The position numbers were made by a program, and so were the translations under genes. Shown here piece after piece: positions 24,686 through 32,527 of a stretch of DNA of 64,000 nt. The notes beneath the pieces were generated by a model that made no database searches, was not told the origin of the DNA, and saw only the letters and a list, made by a program, of their open reading frames with translations. This DNA is from Methanosphaerula palustris E1-9c (lineage in GTDB: Archaea; Halobacteriota; Methanomicrobia; Methanomicrobiales; Methanospirillaceae). Positions within the stretch are counted from its first letter, which is position 1. Each line of letters opens with the position of its first letter. The DNA is taken from positions 868,001 through 932,000 of the forward strand of contig NC_011832.1 of NCBI RefSeq assembly GCF_000021965.1. Reading direction: 5' to 3'.

Positions 24686-25189
24686 ATGGCACAAACAGAA
24701 CAATCAGAGATGGAAAAAAGATATCATACCGTATCCATATGGTTAGCCACAAAAAGCACGGATAAATTAATTATTTTCTTAAAAGCGGCTTTTAACGCCA
24801 AAGAGCTTGGCCGGGTATATACTCCAGATGGTTCGATAGGTCATGCTGAAGTACAGATCGGTGATTCAAAAATATTAATGTTTGATTTAAAACCTGGTTG
24901 GCCTGCCTTTCGTAGTCTGATTCATTTGTATGTAGATAATGCGGATGAGATGTACGAAAACGCACTTAACGCTGGCGCCAAATCTATGACCCGGTTAACG
25001 ACTCATTTTTGGGGAGACAGAGGTGGACGGGTAATAGATCCTTTTGGAAACATATGGTGGATAAATTCACATGTAGATGATGTGAGTGCAGAAGAAATGG
25101 GAAAGCGTGCAAAACAACCAGAGTTTATAGAGGCCATGGATTATGCACAAAAAAGCTTTACTCCGTTTTTACCGGCTGATTCTTTGTAA
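24686..25189 (+). CDS. VOC-superfamily (PhnB/glyoxalase-like) protein
   Basis: 167 residues. Paired beta-alpha-beta modules: HTVSIWLATKSTDKLIIFLK, GSIGHAEVQIGDSKILMFDL in the first; LIHLYVDNADEMYENALNAG, then GDRGGRVIDPFGNIWWINSH in the second. The RGGRVIDPFGNIW segment is typical of PhnB-like proteins. The first metal His position fits HAE and the last position is occupied in this loop, but function (isomerase, dioxygenase or resistance) cannot be told. AT-rich compared with the backbone, single gene without partners. Confidence 0.85.
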   Translation: MAQTEQSEMEKRYHTVSIWLATKSTDKLIIFLKAAFNAKELGRVYTPDGSIGHAEVQIGDSKILMFDLKPGWPAFRSLIHLYVDNADEMYENALNAGAKSMTRLTTHFWGDRGGRVIDPFGNIWWINSHVDDVSAEEMGKRAKQPEFIEAMDYAQKSFTPFLPADSL

Positions 25190-25512
25190 ATTCAAAATGA
25201 AATTACATGGGGATCAATCAGATGGAGAAGAGATAAAAGACTGCTTTTCAGTTTCATATGAAACGTGTAATGTGTAAGGGATAGACTGGATGGGGTGTAG
25301 GTACGGGCACTCGCTACCCCGTTAGACTCGCCCTGAGGAGGAGGGCCGCGATCATTATTACGAAAGTTTGTTTAAAATTTCTTCGAAAATGGGGGTCCGG
25401 GGGGGCTTACCCCCGCAAGCTGCCTCTCCCTCCGGAGGAGAGAGGGGTCACTCCCGCAATTTCTCCGATTGCTTGAAATTAGCGGACGATTCAGCAGAAC
25501 AAGGTTTATGAT

Positions 25513-25825
25513 TCACACCGGCTTGTAGTGCCCCCACTTGCCGAGGACTTCTTTGAGTTCCTTTGCCTTCTTCGCCTTCTCTTCGAGCGTAACGCCTTCC
25601 TGCCACACCTCGATCGCTGTATGGTCCCCTGGGCACCGGCCCGGGTGCCCTTCGGGGGGCCGTGGATGCCGCCTAATACCAGGAGCACCATCTCGGTGCC
25701 GTAGATATCCATCACGTCCGGCACCAGGCCGGGGTGGAGCCTTCCCGAAGAGACCTGGAACGCGGTCTTGATCTTTCCCCAGTTCTGCTCGAGATCCCTG
25801 AGGGCCGCAGTACCTGTAACGGTGC
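25513..25825 (-). pseudogene. rbcL: RuBisCO large-subunit 3' relic (archaeal type)
   Basis: The minus strand reads TGTAALRDLEQNWGKIKTAF, QVSSGRLHPGLVPDVMDIYG and TEMVLLVLGGIHGPPKGTRA, then after a frameshift at ~25625 AIEVWQEGVTLEEKAKKAKE and LGKWGHYKPV to a stop at 25513-25515. HPGLVP, GGIHG and the RAGA-x-AIE region are the C-terminal barrel signatures of RuBisCO, where the GGGIHG glycines bind substrate phosphate. The first glycine is replaced (LGGIHG) and the following HP is PP. Everything upstream of the last ~100 residues is lost. Confidence 0.8.
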
Positions 25826-26731
25826 GGTGGGAAAACCGCCTAGTATGTCGAGAAATTTACTGCAGAGCGAAAAGCCCGCCCAAAGGACCAGCAAAATGCA
25901 CGGCGGATTTACAAGGTCTGTTATCTCGAAGCGGCCCGTAAGTACCGGGGCGGGACCCCGCCCCTTCCCAGGATAATCTCCCTGGTATCGATGGGGCGGA
26001 TCTCCAGCAGTGTGGGCAGGTGTTCGGTCTGCGATCTGGCCCCGGCCGAGTATCCCGATAAGTGGGACCGGTGTCCGTCTCTGCGAAGCCTGCTATTTCA
26101 AGGGAGGCAATGCATCAGACGCAGAAGAGACGGGTGGGAGGAAAACCATGACGGTCCCGCCCGCACTGCTATCGCACGAGAGCCCCGAACACTACACTCC
26201 TCTGTACATCCTCTATGCGGTGATCGCATTCCTGGATAAAATCGATCTGGACTCGTGTAGCAACAGCCAGGTGATCCCGAACGTGCCGACAGCGAGGCAC
26301 TCCACTGTTTGGGACACGGCCTCGTGCAGCCATTGGTCGGGAAGCTCTTCATCAATCCGCCATTCAGTCACGACGTCGAGCAATGGTTCTCGTAACTTTA
26401 CCTGGAGCGGTTGGAGGGCCGGACCATGGAGGCGATTGTCCTCTGGAAGTCTGCGACCGAGACATCAGCATGGAAGACGCTTACCCAGCTCTCGTGCCGG
26501 GTGTGCTTCCCTTCGTCGCGGATCCAGTTTGTTGGCCCTTCCGGAAATGGCGGTCCCGGGCCGACGTTTTCGCCGGCGCTGTTCTATGTAGGGGATCGGC
26601 CCGGGCGAAGTGCAGGAAGTATTACCAGAACAGGACCGAGAAAGGGAAAAAGAAATGAAATTGAAATCCCGATTCCCGCCATTACTTGCCAGTTCAACCC
26701 TAAAAAAAAGGGTCCACTGGGAATTAGTATG
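25826..26731. other. Gene-poor stretch with unidentified coding relics
   Basis: No intact gene is supported. Minus-strand ~26230-26420 reads like protein (EWRIDEELPDQWLHEAVSQT, then VECLAVGTFGITWLLLHES) up to a stop, without start or context. Plus-strand ~26065-26150 reads CEACYFKGGN in one frame. I cannot assign either. Confidence 0.35.
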
Positions 26732-27955
26732 TCATGTGCGGTAGCCATCACCAAGGCAGTCGACGACCGCGTCGGCAAGGTTCTGCGCCCGTGGTTCACC
26801 AATCCAGTATGACCACAGATTCGTGACGTAGCCAAAGCCGACACCGGCATCGGGGTGACCGAACGACCCGGGCCCGACCCAGGGCATCGGGCGGCAGGCC
26901 CGCCAGAACCCGAGCGACATGTTGAAGGAGCGGTCGGCCGGAATATCCAGTCTCGGCGGTAGCCCGTGCATCCGCGTCCTGTTGGTCTGGACGACGGTCA
27001 TCCTCTTGATCGTCGCCGGATTAAGCAGCCTCACGCCGTCGACCTCGCTCACCGTGGCCGCATACATCCGTGCCAGCGATCGAGCGTCTGTGAACATGTT
27101 GCAGCAGGGGAACTCAGCCGCACGCCAGGCACGCGTGGTCGTATAGCCGCTAGTAGGATCCATAGCCCCGCCGAGCACGCCGGCGCGGGCTTGCACGGAG
27201 TCCGGGCCCCACACGGCGTTCATCCAGACGATGACCGTGTCCCTATCGAGACCGGTGGTCTCGATCATCCCGGCGGTCATCTCCTCCATAGTGAACGGAG
27301 CGGCGTACTCGATCCGTGCCACCCGTCCCTCTTCCTTCTCAGGCAGCCCGATCCAGGCGCTCATCCCGAGCGGGGCAGCAACCTCGTCGGCAAAGAAGCG
27401 ACCGAGCGACTTGCCGGTGATACGGCGCACGAGCTCCCCGACCAGGAATCCGAAGGTCACGCTGTGGTAGACATGCTCGGTGCCCGGTTGCCACTCCGGC
27501 TTCTGCGCCTCTAGTGCCCGGATGACCGGATCCCAGGCGCAGGCTTCCTCGAAGGTCAGCGGCCCATCGATGACCGGCAGACCGGCCTGGTGTGAGAGCA
27601 GCCAGCGCACCAGGATCTTCTCCTTCCCGGCAGCGCCAAACTCCGGCCAGTACTTGACCACTGGAGCGTCAAGATCCAGCAAGCCGCGCTGTACCAGCAG
27701 GTGGGCGCAGATCGCGGTAGCCCCTTTGGTCGTGGATGCGACGGCGACGATGGTGTCCTTGTCCCACGGCCGGTTCGTCTCGCGATCGGCGAGGCCGCCC
27801 CACAGATCGACGACGGGACGACCACCGACGTAGACGCAGCATGCAGCGCCGACCTCGCCGGGTGTCCCTTCGAAGTTCTCACGGAAGGCATCGGAGACTT
27901 TCTCCCAGCCTTCCTCGACATGTCCCTGTACTAGTGTTCCGCTTGTCGTTCCCAT
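26732..27955 (-). CDS. Class C beta-lactamase/EstB-type serine hydrolase
   Basis: 407 residues. The serine beta-lactamase-like fold shows the S-x-x-K nucleophile in VASTTKGATAICAHLL (about residue 73) and the Y-x-S second motif in VYHSVTFGFLVGELVRR (about residue 162); VGFGYVTNLW near the C-terminus is the place of the third motif. Close in layout to EstB-like esterases that act on esters or D-amino-acid peptides, and no signal peptide is seen, so it is probably cytoplasmic. GC-rich codon use and a bacterial (actinobacterial-style) look suggest transfer. No operon partner. Confidence 0.88.
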   Translation of the reverse strand: MGTTSGTLVQGHVEEGWEKVSDAFRENFEGTPGEVGAACCVYVGGRPVVDLWGGLADRETNRPWDKDTIVAVASTTKGATAICAHLLVQRGLLDLDAPVVKYWPEFGAAGKEKILVRWLLSHQAGLPVIDGPLTFEEACAWDPVIRALEAQKPEWQPGTEHVYHSVTFGFLVGELVRRITGKSLGRFFADEVAAPLGMSAWIGLPEKEEGRVARIEYAAPFTMEEMTAGMIETTGLDRDTVIVWMNAVWGPDSVQARAGVLGGAMDPTSGYTTTRAWRAAEFPCCNMFTDARSLARMYAATVSEVDGVRLLNPATIKRMTVVQTNRTRMHGLPPRLDIPADRSFNMSLGFWRACRPMPWVGPGSFGHPDAGVGFGYVTNLWSYWIGEPRAQNLADAVVDCLGDGYRT

Positions 27956-28006
27956 TATGCTGCACTGTCTTTCAGGTGGATTGTTTGGTTTTGCATATTC
28001 CCCTCT

Positions 28007-28879
28007 TTATATAACAGTAACCTTTGACAAATCGGCCCCCATGCCTTTGAGGGAGTTGTAGGTCAGTTTATCCATCATCGAGCCGTCAAACCTGATGGTC
28101 TTGATGGCATTGTAGTATTTCTTGGTCTTGGTCAGGGAAAACGGCGGTGTAAAGGACACATTTTTAAGTGTCGCACCCTTGAACGTAACTTCGTTCAGCA
28201 TCGCCTCGCCAAACTTGACCCCGATAAAGGTCTGCCCGTCCAAGGACAAGCCCCGCAGGTCGCAATATTTGAAGTCAACGCCGTTAAAAATACAGCTTTC
28301 AAAGATCGTTTTTCTCAGGTCGCTCATTGTTATGCTGACGTCAGTCAGCTTTACGTCGATGAATTTGGCTCCGGCCAGCTCCGACATGCTGAAATTGGTT
28401 CTCACAAGGATTGATTGATGGAAGCTCGCACCAGCCAGATCAAGAGTGGAAAAGGTGCAGTCTGTGAGATTTGCGCCGTCAAAATTCGCCTCGCCCACAT
28501 CGCTAGCCTTAAACAAGCTGCCGGTCAGGTCCGCGCCTGAAAAGTCGGAGCCGCGCAAAGCGCTCGCTTCAAATTTTCCTTTATGCGCTGTAACTCCGGC
28601 GAAGTCGCTCTTCAGCAAATTGCTCGCGCTGAAGTTGATCAACAGCTGCCGCTCCAGCGAGCGGGAAAGGCCGGCGGCCTCCCGCACCGTTTGCTCAATG
28701 TCGCCGATGCTGTCGATAGTCATCTGAAAAGCCGTTTTATCGTCCTTGCCCTCGGCTATGAGCTCACGGAACCGCTCCTGCAAATCAGAGAGCAGGTCGG
28801 CCTTTAGTTCATCGATGCTTTTTACCCCATCGTACGGCGCAAAAACGCCATTCAAATAATTTGTCAATTTCTCATTCAT
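28007..28879 (-). CDS. HAAS-pentapeptide-repeat protein
   Basis: 290 residues. Residues 1-70 are a HAAS/DUF1700-like helical domain (YDGVKSIDELKADLLSDLQE, then FQMTIDSIGDIEQTVREA), the usual partner of PadR repressors. Residues ~85-245 are pentapeptide repeats (ALRGSDFSGADLTGSLFKAS, ANFDGANLTDCTFSTLDLAG), which fold as a right-handed four-sided helix. It follows the PadR gene by 15 bp with GGGAGA before its ATG. The pair is typical of Clostridia and is unusual in a methanogen. Pentapeptide proteins may mimic DNA or act as scaffolds; the target here is unknown. Confidence 0.88.
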   Translation of the reverse strand: MNEKLTNYLNGVFAPYDGVKSIDELKADLLSDLQERFRELIAEGKDDKTAFQMTIDSIGDIEQTVREAAGLSRSLERQLLINFSASNLLKSDFAGVTAHKGKFEASALRGSDFSGADLTGSLFKASDVGEANFDGANLTDCTFSTLDLAGASFHQSILVRTNFSMSELAGAKFIDVKLTDVSITMSDLRKTIFESCIFNGVDFKYCDLRGLSLDGQTFIGVKFGEAMLNEVTFKGATLKNVSFTPPFSLTKTKKYYNAIKTIRFDGSMMDKLTYNSLKGMGADLSKVTVI

Positions 28880-28894
28880 AACATCAAATCTCCC

Positions 28895-29248
28895 TTACAA
28901 TAATTTATCGAGAACGCGCTTTGCATACTCCCAATTGCCTTTGTTGCTGGCGTACGTGGCCCTCCCTTTTTCGGTAATCCGAAAATACTTACGCCGTCCG
29001 CCCTGAGATTCATCGCCCCAATACCACTCGATGTCACCGTCCGCCTCAAGCCGCCGGACGCTGGAATACATCGTGGCTTCCTTCAATTCATACTCGCCGC
29101 CCGAGCGCTCGGCAATCAGCTTGACGATTTCGTAGCCATAACGATCCGCTTTGGATAAAAGACGTAAAACCATCGTGTCGGTATGTCCGCGTAGCAGGTC
29201 GGATGTGATCTTGTTCTCACTCATATCATCACTTTGGATTGATATCAT
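28895..29248 (-). CDS. PadR-family transcriptional regulator
   Basis: 117 residues, or 109 from the second methionine (29224). Winged helix: LLRGHTDTMVLRLLSKADRY, YEIVKLIAERSGGEYELKEA, TMYSSVRRLEADGDIEWYWG, then the wing GGRRKYFRITEKGRA. PadR proteins repress their own operon. Upstream, 29241-29357 holds a tandem direct repeat that is a likely operator/promoter. First gene of a two-gene unit with the HAAS-pentapeptide protein. Confidence 0.92.
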   Translation of the reverse strand: MISIQSDDMSENKITSDLLRGHTDTMVLRLLSKADRYGYEIVKLIAERSGGEYELKEATMYSSVRRLEADGDIEWYWGDESQGGRRKYFRITEKGRATYASNKGNWEYAKRVLDKLL

Positions 29249-29357
29249 ATGTCATATTACCATGACTGCCAATATACCTTTGCAGTCATATATTATTCTT
29301 CGCATTGATATTATATACATATTACCATGACTGTCAGCATAATTTTGCAATTATATC
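29241..29357 (-). promoter_or_regulatory. Tandem ~50-bp direct repeat upstream of padR
   Basis: Two copies, 29241-29291 and 29307-29357, share GATAT, CATATTACCATGACTG and a right end CA(G/A)T(C/T)ATAT-like block. The left ends contain palindromic ATAT/CATATG stretches typical of PadR sites (ATGT...ACAT). Copy 1 overlaps the PadR start, so autorepression is plausible. Confidence 0.5.
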
Positions 29358-29388
29358 TTATCTTGCAAAAATTGATTCTCCAAAAATC

Positions 29389-29422
29389 AAACAGGGCAAA
29401 TATTAGTACACTTGCCCTGTTT
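29389..29422. repeat. 11-bp stem inverted repeat
   Basis: AAACAGGGCAA 29389-29399 pairs with TTGCCCTGTTT 29412-29422 around 12 nt. It marks the right edge of the PadR unit, next to an IS relic, so it could be a terminator or a border of the inserted block. Confidence 0.5.
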
Positions 29423-29507
29423 GCAAATCTACCCCCAAACCCTTGCTATCTTCGGACCAAGGTGGAGGTGTTGACAAAACCTTATTTACCTTAAAATCAG
29501 CACGCAG

Positions 29508-29926
29508 TTATGTGGGTTTGCAGGTCCAATTTTTGCGAAAAGATCTCTGTTGAAATGCTTCACCTATGATGACGATCACGACTGATTGAATCACCTTTGT
29601 GAGGGTATGGAGGATCATTTTGATCCTGCCCGTCGGATTGATGAGTTCGACCACATCGCGATAGTCAGTACCAAGGGCTTCACGGAAGAGAAGGATCGCC
29701 ATGAACTGGTGTTGAGTATACGTTCTCCTGGAATATTTGCAGGAATAAAGAGGTAAGTGGGAGGATCGTAGTACTGAACAGATGTATCTGATACGTTTGA
29801 TATTCCGGTTCGTTGACATAATCTCTGCTCCTTGTTGTTGGTTTGAACATTAACTCAAGGAGCAGCGATTCTTATAGATCTTTGCCGTATCGTGGGATCA
29901 TAGTACCAGAGGGTTTCAACAGAACC
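29508..29926 (-). pseudogene. Transposase N-terminal relic (same broad type as 6602-6904)
   Basis: The minus strand reads KYSRRTYTQHQFMAILLFRE, then ALGTDYRDVVELI, an N-terminal motif of IS4/IS5-like transposases in methanogens; after that the frame is scrambled (HTLTKVIQSVV). The DDE residues are absent. AGAGGGTTTCAACAGAACCG at 29909-29928 upstream may be its terminal inverted repeat. The stretch 29927-30133 holds no recognised gene. Confidence 0.65.
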
Positions 29927-30133
29927 GTGTTTTGAATGATCTCTCTTGAAATTGAGGTTTCGTGAGAGTAAAATCCCCGTAGCGAGTTGTGAGGGATCGG
30001 GATCGAGAACCGTTTTGATAGAAGTCTCTCACAGCTGTTCGCTCGTAACGATTGGCCCCATCCTTCAATTTTATTGAGCCAGATTTTTATCAAATAAATC
30101 TTGAGATTTGTCTGATTGTCTATTTTGCATTGG

Positions 30134-30781
30134 TCATGCCCTGACAAGTGGCAGAAATATGTCGTCGACGATCTCATCGATCGTTGTATCGGCTATCGGT
30201 TCATGGGTGGTGAGGATTTCATATTGCAGCAGAACAGCGGGCAGGGAAATAACCCGAGGACTGATCGTATCCAGTTTGACCTCTCCTCGCGTATCAGCGT
30301 TTTTCAAAATCGTCATCATGGCTGTTGTCAACCTGCTTTCGGTTCCCGGATGCATTCTTTGTGGAAATGAAGAGATCATATCTTTATCCAGATATTCGAC
30401 CATGAGGCCGTGCATGGTTTCAGCACCGATTATTTGCAGGGGCTGTGCTATTCCGTGAAGCAGGATCAATACATCATTACGCAGATCGCCGGTGTCTGGA
30501 ACATCACCCGTAGGTCTCGGCACATGTTTGCTTATTGCTGCAGCGACCAGTTTGGCCTTATTGGCCCAGCGACGATACAAAACTGCTTTATTTGTTCGTG
30601 CCCGTGCAGCAACTCCCTCCATGGTCAGATGGGTATAGCCACCATCAAAGAGTTCATCCCACGCAGCTTGAAGTATTGCAGCTTCGAGAATTTCACCGCG
30701 GCGTCGATTACCGGTATGGCGACGCTCATCACCAGTGGACCTGTCTGGTCGGGAGATCTGATCGCTCTTCTGCTCTTCCAT
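30134..30781 (-). CDS. TetR-family repressor of the adjacent MFS pump
   Basis: 215 residues. HTH region: RGEILEAAILQAAWDELFDG, YTHLTMEGVAARARTNKAVL, YRRWANKAKLVAAAI. C-terminal domain HGIAQPLQIIGAETMHGLMV and on resembles the TetR_C_11 group. AAGGAG lies 7 bp before its ATG. It diverges from the MFS gene across 130 bp that contain a palindrome at 30852-30878, a standard drug-sensing repressor/pump layout. Confidence 0.93.
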   Translation of the reverse strand: MEEQKSDQISRPDRSTGDERRHTGNRRRGEILEAAILQAAWDELFDGGYTHLTMEGVAARARTNKAVLYRRWANKAKLVAAAISKHVPRPTGDVPDTGDLRNDVLILLHGIAQPLQIIGAETMHGLMVEYLDKDMISSFPQRMHPGTESRLTTAMMTILKNADTRGEVKLDTISPRVISLPAVLLQYEILTTHEPIADTTIDEIVDDIFLPLVRA

Positions 30782-30851
30782 AGTACTCTCCTTCTTTCAC
30801 CGTCGTTAAAATTAGCTATTGCATTTCTTGTTGGCTTACTCTATCATGTCC

Positions 30852-30878
30852 AAATAAGGAACTAACCGTTTCTTATTT
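30852..30878. promoter_or_regulatory. TetR-type operator in the TetR/MFS intergenic region
   Basis: A 27-bp palindrome: AAATAAGGAAC on the left and GTTTCTTATTT on the right around a short centre. It ends 33 bp before the preferred MFS start at 30912, so binding there would block the pump promoter. Confidence 0.65.
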
Positions 30879-30911
30879 ATGGTCTCCAATGGTACTATGA
30901 TAGGAGTTCAC

Positions 30912-32351
30912 ATGATAAAAAAATCCACAGATTTCGTAAGCCCTCAGAGGGAAAAACTCGACCCGAAGATACTCAGGGTATCCGTCATTATGGTGATCGG
31001 TGCTCTGGCGCCGTTATTGGATTCGACCATGGTCAATGTGGCCATAAATATCATTGCCGGCGACCTGAATAGCACGATTTCGATCATCCAGTGGGTTATC
31101 ACGGGATATATTCTGGCGATGGCTTTAGCAGTTCCAGTTTCAGGATGGGCTGTCAATCGTTTCGGCGGAAAGCGGGTGTATATGTTTTCACTCTTCGTAT
31201 TTTTCGCAGGCTCGGTCCTTTCATCCCTCTCATGGAATATTGACAGCCTGATCGGTTTCAGACTCCTCCAGGGGGTTGGTGCCGGTTTAATGATACCAAC
31301 GTTGCAAACAGTGCTTGTTCATATAGCCGGTAGCAGAAATTTGGGACGTGTGATGTCGATTGTCAGCATTCCTGCATTGTTGGGGCCGATTCTTGGCCCG
31401 GTGCTGGGAGGGGTTATTGTAAACAGTTTAAATTGGCGCTGGATCTTCTATGTCAATATTCCAATCACCATCATCGCTCTCCTGTTGACCTGGCGGGGTG
31501 TACCGACTGATGAACCTTCCACCAGTAAACAGTCCCTCGACATCATCGGCATTCTGCTGGTCTCTCCCGGGTTTGCTCTCCTCATCTACGGCATCTCCCA
31601 GATCAGTTCTCATGGCGGCTTCACGAGCAGTGCGGTGCTTATTCCGCTGGTGATCGGCCTGCTCCTGATGGTCGCGTTTATTGTCTATGCCCTGCGTACG
31701 AAAAATGCGCCGGTGATTGATGTGCGTCTGTTCAAATCGCGTAATTTTTCCGCTTCGACTGCTTTACTTTTCCTGTCCGGCATCATCACGAATGGCGCCA
31801 TGCTTCTTCTCCCTTTATACTACCAGCAGGTGCGTGGCGAAAGCGTCCTGTTTGCCGGCCTGTTGTTGATTCCACAGGGGGTTGGGATGTTATTGACCAG
31901 AAACTGGGTCGGGAGACTGGCCGACCGCATCGGTTCGCGCAGCATCGTCGCGATAAGCCTCGTGGTGACCATGATCGGGACGGTACCATTTGCATGTGCT
32001 GGTCCAGAGACAAATCAAATTCTTCTGGCAGTGGCATTGCTGATTCGAGGAGCGGGTCTGGGTGGATTGCTCATTCCGATCATGGCTTCTGCATATCAGG
32101 GATTGAGCAGAGATCAGGTCCCTCATGCCAGTAGTGCAACGAGGATATTTCTGACCATCGGGGGAGCATTCGGGTCGGCTGTTCTTGCAATACTCATCGA
32201 GCATCAACCTTCCGGTCTTTCGGTCCTCGATATCCACACCGTTGTAAGTGCATACAATGGTGCCTTCTGGTGGTTGATTGGCTTTACCGTAATTGCAATA
32301 ATTCCTGCACTCTTACTACCACTGCGTAAATTTGAATCCGTGATACAATAG
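30912..32351 (+). CDS. DHA2-family (14-TM) MFS drug efflux transporter
   Basis: 479 residues from ATG 30912, which has AGGAG at 30902-30906; ATG 30879 would add 11 residues, lacks a ribosome site and abuts the operator. EmrB/QacA type: first helix VIMVIGALAPLLDSTMVNVA with the conserved Asp, motif A around GWAVNRFGGKRVYM, motif C PALLGPILGPVLGGVIV in helix 5, and LNWRWIFYVNIP after it. Exports amphiphilic drugs by proton antiport. Controlled by the divergent TetR protein. Confidence 0.94.
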   Translation: MIKKSTDFVSPQREKLDPKILRVSVIMVIGALAPLLDSTMVNVAINIIAGDLNSTISIIQWVITGYILAMALAVPVSGWAVNRFGGKRVYMFSLFVFFAGSVLSSLSWNIDSLIGFRLLQGVGAGLMIPTLQTVLVHIAGSRNLGRVMSIVSIPALLGPILGPVLGGVIVNSLNWRWIFYVNIPITIIALLLTWRGVPTDEPSTSKQSLDIIGILLVSPGFALLIYGISQISSHGGFTSSAVLIPLVIGLLLMVAFIVYALRTKNAPVIDVRLFKSRNFSASTALLFLSGIITNGAMLLLPLYYQQVRGESVLFAGLLLIPQGVGMLLTRNWVGRLADRIGSRSIVAISLVVTMIGTVPFACAGPETNQILLAVALLIRGAGLGGLLIPIMASAYQGLSRDQVPHASSATRIFLTIGGAFGSAVLAILIEHQPSGLSVLDIHTVVSAYNGAFWWLIGFTVIAIIPALLLPLRKFESVIQ

Positions 32352-32527
32352 ACCTGTCTCCTGTGCACTTCTTGTAGGTGTTCAGTGAATGGCCGTGAGT
32401 CAGGTCAATTTCAAAACCCCGGAAATATCCCAAAGATCGGTGCCCTACCGGCACCGCCTCTTTTTTCCCATGCCTGGCAACGACCGTATCGTGCGCTGGA
32501 GGATGGGGGATGTTGCCGGCCCGGTCT

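Noticed and set aside
26010-26591. 193-residue plus-strand frame
   Set aside because: No start context; composition turns into Ser/Arg-rich noise halfway, and a better protein-like reading is on the opposite strand for part of it. Left unassigned.
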